Shown here: piece by piece, positions 48,801-58,122 of the stretch
Layout: each line of letters opens with the position of its first letter
Position numbering within the stretch: the first letter of the stretch is position 1
Assembly (NCBI GenBank): GCA_000727475.1
Contig: KL647292.1
Location: forward strand, 5,003,162 to 5,067,161
Direction: 5' to 3'
DNA: 64,000 bases
Source: Sarcocystis neurona
Taxonomy: Eukaryota; Apicomplexa; Conoidasida; Eucoccidiorida; Sarcocystidae
Notes under the pieces: model-generated
Told to the model about the DNA's origin: nothing
Seen by the model: the letters and a program-made list of their open reading frames with translations, nothing else
Database searches by the model: none
Program-made: the position numbers and the translations under genes

Positions 48801-51800
48801 ACATTTCTCTGCTATTAATCCAACCTCGGACGATATCGATTTCGAATGGGAAAGAATAACAAGCCCGACCGACGCCCCCAAAACAACAGGAAGCTCGGAA
48901 TCTCAAATGGTTTGCCCGCTCTCAGCTCACCACGACCCCTTTCGTTGTGTTAACAGGCGCGGCCGCATCGTCAGCGGGAAGAAGGCGGAGATTGCTTTTG
49001 AATTCTTACCTGTCAAGTACGGAGTCCATGAGAGTTACTGGAAATTCTCCATTCCTAGTGAGTTATTTCACCTGTAGTAGATGATATTATATGTCACAAT
49101 ACGCTAACGATTCTTAGTTGGAACTGCGGCTGAGCGTTCTGCGACTTGACAAAAATGTCGAGAAAAGTAACCAGGTTCCGCGACTCTCAACCAAGGATTG
49201 TTGTGCTCCCTAAATGATCCCTATCCTTCCATCCCTGTTATTCCTGCCAGCGCACACTCATGGCGAAGCTGCCTTCAGCTTTTAGCGACCCGTGTTACTC
49301 TCCAGACTCAGGAGGTGCACAGTGGCAACTGCTGTCTTCTTACGACGTGAGAGGTGTACTGCAGGGCTTGCTTCGACTGGGTCTCACTCAATTCTTCAAG
49401 TGTAGACCTACAACTTCTGGATTTCTTTCTGTTGTCTTCTTCAGACAGGGCGCTTGAGCAGCAATTCCTTCTTGTTGGCATAGTGAAAGAACCACGAGTG
49501 GCGTTGGACCGGTGTTCTGTCTCATTCGCCACTGTCCTCGTCGGAGGGAAGGCAGAGGAGACTTTCAACATACACAACAAGGAACATCTTCCTCTTTCGT
49601 TTGCGTTCGAAAGGTAATTACTAGCGTCTACTGGCACATATAAGTCGTTTGCAAGTCACGCGCCACGCGAGCAACTCGACGAAGTCTTGTAGTATTCTTG
49701 CGGCGCAGGTGTCGAAGGTCTGACACTCCGTTTTCAAAACGTTACGGTTTACGTGCAGGGGATGTTGGGCTTATGCTTCCCGCGGTACACAGATGGAAGC
49801 TGAAAGTCTCGTGATACCATCAGAACTGACGGTGAACCCTGTCAGCGGCATTCTCAGTCCGAATTCCGTGACGCCAGTAAAACTAACGTACAAGCCTGTA
49901 GACGAAAGCACTCTTAACCTGAAACTCGTATGTCGGGTTAAGCAGAAATCAAAGCACCTGACAATCAATGTCAAGGGAGAAGGTTATTCCATGAAGCATC
50001 AGTTGCTCGTCCTAAACGACGGTGGGTCATGGGCACAACAACATACTGTCGACGTTGGATTACTGCTCTGATCGTGATCTTAGTAGGCGCCCAACTTCCT
50101 CGTTAAAAAATTTAAGCAGATCCTGTGGTGGATGTGACCCGAGGCATTTATGGTTTCTTCAGATGGCAGTACAAGGCAACTAGCGCACGGTCTTTCAGGG
50201 TTGTCGATTCTGGAGTTCGGAACACTACTGATTGGACAAAGCCGGTCATACATTCTCCAGCTTCAAAACAGAGGAAGTTTCGACTTAGGGTTCCACTGGA
50301 GCGTCTTACTCTCCGGCGTCCCTTCGGGCATCAGTGTATCGCCTAGAGAGGGTGAGCATATGGGAGCGCTCGAACTCACACTGTGTAGATTACGCTCTCA
50401 GCTTTCCAGAGGAGGGTGAACGGAGTACGCTACAACACGGCCTCTCAACTGCTTGTCGCACGCACGAAGAAAAGCACGGGCCTTTGACTGTGTTGACGTT
50501 TTTTTAAAGAGCCGTATGCGTCCTGATACAATATCGCGGTCTTCCAACCTGAACGCCTGTAGGAAGCTGTTCATTCGTCCATCTCAAAACTTCGTATCTC
50601 GAAAGCGACATCACCTTGGTGCAATTGTGTTTCCTGGCTGGTTTCAGGCGTCGTTGGAAAAGGGAAGAATGTCGACATTGTCCTCTCGTATTCGCCAACC
50701 GAAGCAAGGAGACAAGAGGAGACGACCCTCGTGTGCAACATTGCCGGGGACGAGCCGTACCGCGTTCGTGCAAGAGGCAGCTGTACGAACCCCAAGGTCT
50801 CTTTTTCTTTCCACCAATTCGACTTTGGCACATTTCTCCTGCCTCCATCTACAACAGGGGACAACTGCGCTAGAATAGATCCTATAATTGGTGACAAGGT
50901 CGAACTACGAATTCTCAACCAAGACGAGCACCACGACTGTTTTGTATCTACGAAATTCGAAAAGTGCCCGGTTCTAGACGTGCAGCTTGTCCCGTGCAGC
51001 CTTGGGCCTGGAGAGAAATTATCCGTACCTATTGTCTTTACACCGCGGCAACCCAAGCAGTACAGCTTCAAAATCCCGTTCTCTCTCAATGACAGGACAT
51101 GCGCAGTAGTCAACCTTGTGGGCAAGGCCGTGCTAGCAAGGTGCGTCTTCTTCTGCGTGAAAACTACGGTTGTCCTCACTAGATTGCAGGAGCAATTTTC
51201 CAACCGCATATTCCATATAATTGTACCAACAGTAGCCCTGTCCGCTGCATGTCGCCCCAGTAATGAGGGAGACGCACGCAATTGGAGGAGTTGTTTACCG
51301 TCACTACAACCGTCACACAAACTGTTGTCGCATCCTCATCAGGCTGGAGCTGGCGAATAGCGAAACAAACGAGATTCGCTTTGCACCTCTCATTAAAGGG
51401 GAGTCGTCGGTCAAGAGCGTGAAGATCGTGAATCGATCGGAGGTCCCCCTCGATTTCTACCTCAGGGACGAAGTGAAACTTTGGTAATTGCATACAACCG
51501 ACTTGCGTAGGTGAAGCTGTTCGTCCTGTGTGCACCCCTATTGTAGACACCGAAAACGACTAGCGGATACTTCTCGCGTGTGTAGTGCCCTACTGGGGAA
51601 AGAAAGTTAAATTGAAGACCTCCTGCTTTTGTTTGTGCCCAAGCGAGCGCGGCATTACGTGGAAACCGGTGTCCTCCGAAACAAAGCTGATCTCCCTGCG
51701 TCCCCGGCAAGAGCTGCCTCTTGAAGTCTTCTTCAGACCTGCGTTCTCGGTTCCAGAGTTCACCCTGCCGCTAGGCGCCCAGTGTGTGATTAAAAGGGGC

Positions 51801-54800
51801 AAGATTACCTATCATGTACCATTAACAGTTTGCAACGTAACAGCACAGTCGTTCGAGACCGAGGTAAGCTCTGTTATTCATGCACGAAAATGAGGCTACC
51901 GGAAGACGTTTGTGTAGAAGGGGCGAGTCGGTGCCAGAATTGATAGCCCACGTTGGCGCAATTGTCGGGACCCTGGCAAAAGTGTCTGTGTCGTTCAGGT
52001 GCGTCTGAGTCAACCATCTCTGACTTTTGGATCCGTCGTTGTTCACTCATGGGCAACGCAAATAGTGAAGTTGAACAACATCGGCGAACTGTTCATGAGG
52101 TACAGAGTCCGCCCTTCTTCTAGATTTGGCAAACTTGTTTCCCTCGCACCAACAGAAGGTCTACTTCCGCCTTACGCGGAGATTCCTCTTGAAGTTACAT
52201 TCCGTCCGACCGAGGTACGATATATGACGAAGCCACTAAAGCGAAGAAGAAGAGACGGTGCTGATAAAATTACTGTAGCCGGCGCAGAGGTGTCAGTGCG
52301 ACTGCAAAAATAAGCGGCAGACAGGAGATTACGCAGGGCGACAAAGCCTTGAAGAGAGCTCTGGTGGCGAAGAAACCAACAGCAAAAACTTTGTCCTCTC
52401 GCACTTCATATCGGGTAATCGGAGTCACACACTCGCATGCGTCTCAACATAAAAGATTCCACATTCCGGTTATCACACGTTGTCTTTTTGCTTGCAGATT
52501 ACGGAGAAGGATCTCGTCATTGATGACGTTGTAGTGCAGATTGAGTCGGCAACACAATCTTCAGCCGTTGAGATTTCAGCCTTACAACTCACCATCATCG
52601 GGCGCGGCGTACCGCAGTCTAGCGAATCCATGCAAACTTTGAAATTTTCGACCCCTGTCCGAACAGAACAAACGAAAACTTTCCAGGTCAAGAACAACAA
52701 GAAATACGACTGGTCCATAACACCTCTTGTCTCCTGCGAAGCACCGAAGGATGCGTTGTACTTTTCTTGCTCACCCAATGGTACAATCACCATCCCAGCC
52801 AATCAGAAATTGTCCATTCAAGTCACTTACCGACCCCTGGCGATGACCCGAGGAGAAGACTTCACAGGCAGTAAAAGCAAGCGCGCAGCTCTACAACAGC
52901 CTCCACACCACGCTGCCACAATCTTCCTCCCCCTGCCCGACGGAGAGGCGACAAGCTGTCGGTACGTCCCTGCAGTGGGGCCTGTAAACGTTATCTAATG
53001 GCCCTGCGCAGGTTTGGCCTTTTCAGTAGAGGACACGAGGGGAATGTATGTACACGGATCTGCACACCTGTAAAAGATGTATACTTGCGTACGTCTACAC
53101 GAATATGGATATACGTGTAAATGTAGCACAGGATCGCGGAGCAGATTTGAATTCGTTGATGTTGAGAATTAGGCAGCATACTGAGTTCACAGACGGGTAC
53201 AGATGCTTCTGCTCCTGTAAAGTGCACTCTCTTTGATCGGCACTGTGTGGCCCAACCTGTGAACCGGGCAGCTTCATCGGTGAAGCGACCGAGCCGACGG
53301 TGGAGCAAGTCGTAGAGGCCACGGTGACTTGCAGGCAGAAGCAGCTCACACAACTGTCCATAAAAAACTGGCTGGCAATCAAGCAGAAGTTCGAAGTGCA
53401 GTTCACAGTCCTCCAGCCCACGGACCCTGTGGAACAGCCGCAAATACAAGTGAGTGGGAATGCTTCTGTGGTTTGCAGCAGCAACTTCCTTGACGCCCAA
53501 AATGTCCCGTACAGTCACGGCCTTTGTCCGCACTCCGAAGGCACCTGATAGTTGCCACACATAAACGGTTATTGTTGGGTGTTTGCACTGAATGATACTG
53601 TCAGGGCTCACATCAACTGTCTGAGAGATGCGCGCTCCAGCAAAACTGTATATCTGAAATGTCTTCTTACCATACATCATAGGTTCCGTGTCACCGACAA
53701 AGACAGAGTGGTTTCGGCGAAGGTTAATGCTTGCGTTTTTCCTTAAAAACAATGTTCCTTGCAAGATTCAGGCGCCAGACCGCTTCGAACTCCCACCCTC
53801 ACAGACGAGAGAATATCGGTTTTACGCCTCGGCCTACAAGGCGTGTTACTGCGTCTTGCAGTTTAAGTTCGTGAACAAGGAAAGGCATGACTACTACCTT
53901 GCTGAAGCACGCCTAAATTTCAAGGATTCTGAATGCATGGGTGTTATACATTTGGAGACGACAGTCCGGCAGATGACGCGCTACAAACTCATGCTGGAAA
54001 ATCCAGTCCAGCAGACTGTCTCGTTCCAGTGTCAAAGCAACTTGCCCGATCTCTTTTTCAGCCCAGTTCCTTTCACAGTTCCTCCTGCAACTGCGGGCAC
54101 GCTAGAGCTTGCACTAAGGCCTAATGTCGCTGGGTATGGAGAAGGCTGTATTACGCTTTCCAGTGACGTCCTTGGACAATATACGTAAGGAAAGCGATCC
54201 AAAACCCTCCCGGGAAGTCGGCAAGAGGCAGTTTTGCCCGTCTAAACAATCTTAAGTGCATATCACCGTCGTTGTGTCGCTGTGGTGTCCTGATTCTATG
54301 TAGATACAAAGTGACATATTCTGTCGCGCCCGCCGGAATTGAGAAGGTCGCGTCCTTCAAGGCGCCGTTGGGGAAGGAAAACATGCAAACTGTTCGCTTC
54401 CTTCACTATGGGAGAAAAAGCATGACCTACCAGGCCTCGGTAGAGCCTCTCCCAGAAGATGTGAAGGGTATCAACCACAAAGCCAGTACGCTCTCGGACA
54501 ACTTTATTCTTGACTCCAGAACAATTCAGGTCCCCGCAGACGCAAGTAACAAGGGCGTCGAGCTGGCGGTTCCTGTTAGGTTTGTCCCGTCAAAGCTGTC
54601 GGAAACGAAGGCGGCGCTGGTGGTGAAGAGCTCCGATGGCTACGAATACAAAGTAAGCTTTGTCGACCGCGCGTTCGTAGTTCAGCTTCATTCCCTTGAC
54701 ATTGATTCACCGTTACAGATGCGTTTATGTTCAAGTCGTCAGTGAACAAGGATCGGCTCCATTTCAGCGGTGCCGCTTGGTTGTACCTGAAAATCTGAAG

Positions 54801-55421
54801 AATAATATTTATGAGCACGCTGTTTTTCTTTGGCGTACGGCCGCGCCAGACAAACGACGGCGACGAAAGGCACTGAATCTCGTGAGGGCTTGGAGGTAAA
54901 ACGCACGTAGTGCTTTCGAAGTGCGCGTAGGGCGGTATGTGCGTTTGTTGTTGTCGCAACAGGCGCTGCTGGTAGGACACGGTCAGCCTCCGCAGGCACA
55001 AGGCCCTTATCGGATCGGCAAAGGAAAACCGTGCAGCATCGAATTCAAAAATCCTTTCGAGGTTGCAACAGAATTTTCCATTCAAGTGCGCCGTCTCATG
55101 TAGAAATTTCGTAAATATACTGGCGGAGACAGTCTAGGATCATGTGATAGATTAGAAATTTGCAGTAGGAGATAGCATGCACCGTAGTGGAACGCAGCAC
55201 TAACACTTTTCTCGTCGACGCGTAGTCCAATAGAAACGCTGCGCTTGAACATCGGCTGCTGCGTTCCAGTGTAACGGACCCTTTTGCTCGTGTGTGTTCA
55301 GGTGGATCAACCGTGCTTTTCGATTGAAAAGAAGTCCATTAGACTTGAATCGAAGAAATCCACTGCTATTAACATTCTCGTGCGGCCAGATGCTCGCGAA
55401 TCTGGTCCGTTCGAAGTGTAA
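27458..55421 (+). CDS. HYDIN: HYDIN, giant axonemal central-pair protein, 50 exons
   Basis: HYDIN is a C2-projection component of the central pair apparatus of motile cilia, needed for normal beating. Linking exons by GT-AG sites and phase gives 14442 nt, 4813 residues plus stop, with no leftover phase; human HYDIN is about 5100. The N-terminus (PSPQVVFFLDYTPFEVYEY, about residue 214) opens an array of ASH/MSP-like beta-sandwich repeats with recurrent motifs such as FGxVxxG, NxxxxPxxxxW and FxPxxxGxF. An adenylate-kinase-like domain (about 1817-1974) and a charged linker (1975-2290) follow, as in animal HYDIN. Late hallmarks are HFDLPPSDYLERR, the FLPLPDG motif and PPQAQGPYRIGKG. Start ATG 27458 has a good context (acaaATGG). 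Exon coordinates are in the five block entries that follow. Uncertain points: the exon 15/16 junction, a possible missing exon in 36562-37240, and the 3' end (stop at 55419-55421, or a further splice at 55416). Confidence 0.92.
30611..30716. repeat. 19-bp near-perfect direct repeat, 87 bp apart, in HYDIN intron 5
   Basis: GTGTTGGAGAGCTACCCAA at 30611-30629 and GTATTGGAGAGCTACCCAA at 30698-30716, one mismatch, each preceded by an AAAGCT(C/A) sequence. It looks like a local duplication. It lies wholly in the intron 30413-30878. Confidence 0.7.
34159..38297 (+). other. HYDIN: HYDIN exons 13-19, repeats leading into the kinase-like domain
   Basis: Exons: 34159-34392, 34697-34876, 35543-35633 (or to 35637), 35939-36158, 36327-36561, 37241-37583, 38022-38297. 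Exon 13 has the FDFGEIPYNK motif, exon 16 CDFGNVLVGE and exon 17 IDFGIVQRG. Exon 18 holds LEFGNCLPKQ and the conserved EQILREYPDYNEK region that precedes the adenylate-kinase-like domain in HYDIN. The exon 15 donor is ambiguous: a GTCGGT at 35634 keeps the frame into 35939, whereas GTAGGA at 35638 would need a later acceptor. After exon 17 a beta-domain half expected from the family is absent, so an exon may be missed in 36562-37240. Confidence 0.7.
35723..35743. repeat. TATATG(TA)n microsatellite in HYDIN intron 15
   Basis: A short run of TA dinucleotides after CACATATG. Same class as the TA microsatellites in the formin introns. Confidence 0.75.
38416..39075 (+). other. HYDIN: HYDIN adenylate-kinase-like domain (exons 20-21)
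   Basis: Exons 38416-38654 and 38843-39075. The first begins INALVIGPTATGKSTIAQRL, a Walker A P-loop GxxxxGKST at about residues 1824-1832, followed by LLLTVDECVDWV. The second has ISSIQYRTAMPDCYGGAVFDG, matching the DC-x-GVVFDGL signature of the HYDIN-specific adenylate-kinase-like family, then an ASDEVAAECIVKALKDE helix. The Lys and Ser/Thr of the P-loop are intact, so nucleotide binding is plausible. Catalysis is not shown; the usual lid arginines are not obvious. Confidence 0.85.
39378..40327 (+). other. HYDIN: HYDIN exon 22, charged coiled linker after the kinase-like domain
   Basis: A single 950-nt exon coding for about 316 residues that are mostly polar. It includes helical stretches YYKYLSMALQQHEKALQEEL and DIEVLRKQLSLLQAQRQRLE with heptad-like leucines, a low-complexity middle, and a lysine-rich end. 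Animal HYDIN also has a charged, coiled segment directly after the adenylate-kinase-like domain. It ends in phase 2 at AAATC/gtaagc and joins 40462 as ILESERNPFPKDI. Confidence 0.8.
40462..49057 (+). other. HYDIN: HYDIN exons 23-37, central and C-terminal ASH/MSP repeats
   Basis: Exons: 40462-40879, 41134-41350, 41693-41978, 42424-42689, 42836-42986, 43210-43500, 43695-44025, 44522-44716, 44946-45197, 45641-45881, 46537-46727, 46937-47698, 47850-47960, 48294-48506, 48757-49057. Phases agree throughout. Landmarks include YDFGPLLIGR, LQFGRVLLGQ, VEFGNVRVGE, INFGPVESGR, PFEIRNEGRFGFEWF, PNWVFEEQFVI, FELRGEGTLPTV, VVNFGRVAVGK and IFEVCSIGIGVKSTGHFSA. Exon 35 (47850-47960, VSLPFNFHWED to VVPPGSKR) has no internal ATG and is easily missed. 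Exon 36 carries the conserved RPVCHFDLPPSDYLERR. Confidence 0.83.
49445..55421 (+). other. HYDIN: HYDIN exons 38-50, C-terminal region
   Basis: Exons: 49445-49613, 49759-50021, 50163-50351, 50648-51140, 51343-51483, 51644-51863, 51999-52214, 52498-52961, 53272-53449, 53766-54184, 54304-54652, 54963-55085, 55302-55421. Landmarks: FLLVGIVKEPRVALD, ILEFGTLLIGQS, FDFGTFLLP, IRFAPLIKGE, LTFGSVVVHS, IFLPLPDGEA, QLSIKNWLAIKQKF, KAPLGKENMQTV and the PPQAQGPYRIGKG motif shared by HYDIN C-termini. The last exon reads VDQPCFSIEKKSIRLESKK and stops at TAA 55419. If GT 55416 is a donor instead, one more short exon may follow near 55490-55580. Confidence 0.83.
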
Positions 55422-57230
55422 CCCACCCACACGTCTGTCACCGTTTGCAAGCGTCTGTTACCGTTTTTGATTTAAGATAAAACACGCAGGTGTGCAGACG
55501 GCCTGTCAGCTTGACGAACAGTCAGAGATGCATATCGCGTCGCACGGCTTCCTCACCATTGACGCAGTGTGGTAGACTCGTCACAAGTAGTGAAACTGCT
55601 TGTATGGAGCAGCTGGGAAGAGCCGTCCAATCTACATGAAAGAGTGTAGTAGTTCCTACATATCTTGGAATGCTTTTGCAAACCCAAGCACGTCGTTTGA
55701 CCTATTGAGTTTGTTTAGCGTATTGAGTTTGTTGGACTTGTGGCAAATGCTGCGTGTGCCTCAGGACGCTTGATAGTGGCTGCTGAAAATAAGCCACCAT
55801 GGATCTTTTACTTGAAGTCGGAATGACGCACGTGACAACTCTTTAAAAGCCTGCTTATTTATACTAAAAAAAGTCTCCCAAAAAGCAGTAGTCAAAAGGC
55901 AGCACATGGTATGGCAGAGGAGGGTGGCTTCTCCATCTAATACCACCCATGCATAATCTCGGAATGCATTTAGTCTGAAGTTAAGCTTCCCACCTTGTGT
56001 TTGTCTCCCCCCCACTAATACTTTCACTCAGTCCAGAACGGCAGAGCGAATCACGATTCACACATCACAACGCAGACCGCATCAGAATGCAAGCAATATA
56101 ACCTCGGTGTGCTCTTCGAAAATTGACTCTTCAGAATTAGACGAAATTCACAGTCAGCACAGAATGACGAGCAGCTGGGCAAACCGCCGGAGAGAAAAAA
56201 TTTATGCTCCGGAAACGAATGCTGGGTTCGACTGTCGTGCTGTGCAACGTGACACAGCATGACATCCATGCGGAAGAATCTACGAACAGCTCGCTTTTCA
56301 TGTGCTCCTCGGTCCCCCAAAGACACAAAGTGTTCACGCGCAGAGTGTTACGCACAGCAACTTCAGCACCTTTACGACGGCTGCGCCACCCGCGACCCCA
56401 CGAGCTCTTCTACCGTTGACACTTGATGCGTTTTCGGAAATTTGCTCACAAAGTGGTCTACTGGGGCCAAAGAGTGACAAGAAAAAGAGTACAGACGGCA
56501 AACACGCACAGCTTCACGCCAGCTGCAGCCACCCACAATACTGTACGCGACACAGAACAGTGCAGAAGTTGTCGACTACACAAGCGGAAACCAGGGCTGT
56601 CTCCTTGGGAAAAGCAGGAATACGACATTATCCAACAGTTTCCATGAACGTTTGCTGCAGTGTTCGCCTATGGTGGAACCAGCACCTGGAAAAAAACTTT
56701 GTATTCGAATCTTTCCTTCTCATCTACATTGATAGTCTTGAGCGGTGTTGTTGTGAAAAGGCGGCGTATTCTGCCCAGAGCAGCCTAACGGTACCCTCGC
56801 GTGTCCGTGCCTTTTTGTCCGTAGAATTTAAAAAAAGACGACTTGCACTTGCAATAGCACAGTACTCTTGTGTACTTCTGCATTATCCTTTTCCCGGTAT
56901 TCTGGTGAGTATAATTTCGCACTGCACACAAAACCATTACTCTCGTACGCATGATCGAATTGCCTTCACCGCAGTCGCTACACACATGGCTCCTTTTAAC
57001 TCAACCGTTCCATTCAAAGCTCTATCTTTTTCTGTGCTTACGTACACGTGGACACAAGTACGTTCGTGTGCCGTGGCTGCACAACACGGTAGGAACTGGC
57101 TTACTTCTGCGGACGCTTACGCACGTACAGGTCAACATAACTACTTGTACGGCAACGATAGCACCTTGTCTTACCCGACTGCGTAGCGCGCAGGTTGTCA
57201 TGGTGCAGCACGTCAAGACGGGGCACTTAC
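55422..57230. other. Region between HYDIN and the minus-strand membrane gene; one possible terminal exon
   Basis: The two flanking genes converge, so both 3' ends should lie here. The exon ending at 57231 has a strong GTAAGT donor, so at least one more exon of the membrane gene must lie to the left. A minus-strand open stretch 56137-56330, containing SELFVDSSAWMSCCVTLHS and ending in a stop, is a candidate last exon, but I cannot join it in phase with confidence. A plus-strand 294-codon open frame (56302-57186) has no features of a real protein. A short duplicated TATTGAGTTTGTT lies at 55703-55733. Confidence 0.4.
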
Positions 57231-58080
57231 CCGTTCCTGCTAGTGTACGCAGCGCTGTGACTGCGGGGTTTGTCTGTCGTGCTCGATAAGCTGCTTTCAC
57301 CAGAGAACTGTCCATGTTCTAAAAGCTCGTGGTACACAGGGCTTGAGAAAGCACTGTGCTCGTTGTGGTCGCTGGATACCCTGTGGTTTTGAGCGCTGGC
57401 GTCTGTGTCTTGTCCCGTAGTATACGTAGCTTGCCTGCTGTCCCACGCAGAGAGACATGTACCGGCAAACGTTAAGGAGAGCGCGCTGGCGAATGCTGAC
57501 GCAAGTGGCTGACCGTGCGCTAGCAAAGCTAGCAAGGCAACAATAACCCAGCATGTGCTTCGCACCGTGGCGCCCAGCAACAAGGTAGAACGCTTGATGC
57601 TCTGCAGAGCGAGATAGCAGAACACAGTTGAAGAGCACCCAACAAAGCGATCACACACTACACAGGTGAAGTGTATTTACTAACATGTAAGAAAATTGCG
57701 CGTTTCTTTCGCTAATTGCAAATAGCAACACCGCAGAGAGCAATCTTTCTGAGGACGTATGGTATCTCAGACTTCCACCAGAAATAATTTTGTAAACTGG
57801 CACGGCGCCTTTTCAGGAGGAGAGCAGCAAAACAATAAACTTCGTAGCAAGCCGCCTCTATATTTCAAAGATTCAACACAAAATCCGTGTGAAGAGCGTG
57901 AATAAACTATTATAGAGGATAACATGTACACACACTCACGCCTGCCACGCTGATGTTTACACTTGACGTTTTCGGCTATCTCTTACTTCCATCTTCACAA
58001 ACACGGGCACCACGGCGATAGGCGTATCACCTGACTGAATGAGTAGGACGCCCGTCGGAGGTACATTAATGTACACGCTT

Positions 58081-58122
<42 letters not shown>

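Noticed and set aside
52215..52497. Continuation of the reading frame past HYDIN exon 44 (ends ...VSVRLQK then stop)
   Set aside because: A good GT donor at 52215 and the in-phase acceptor before 52498 show it is intron read-through.
56302..57186. 294-codon plus-strand open frame after HYDIN
   Set aside because: Composition is that of random sequence, it opposes the minus-strand exon chain ending at 57231, and no motif or splice support is visible.
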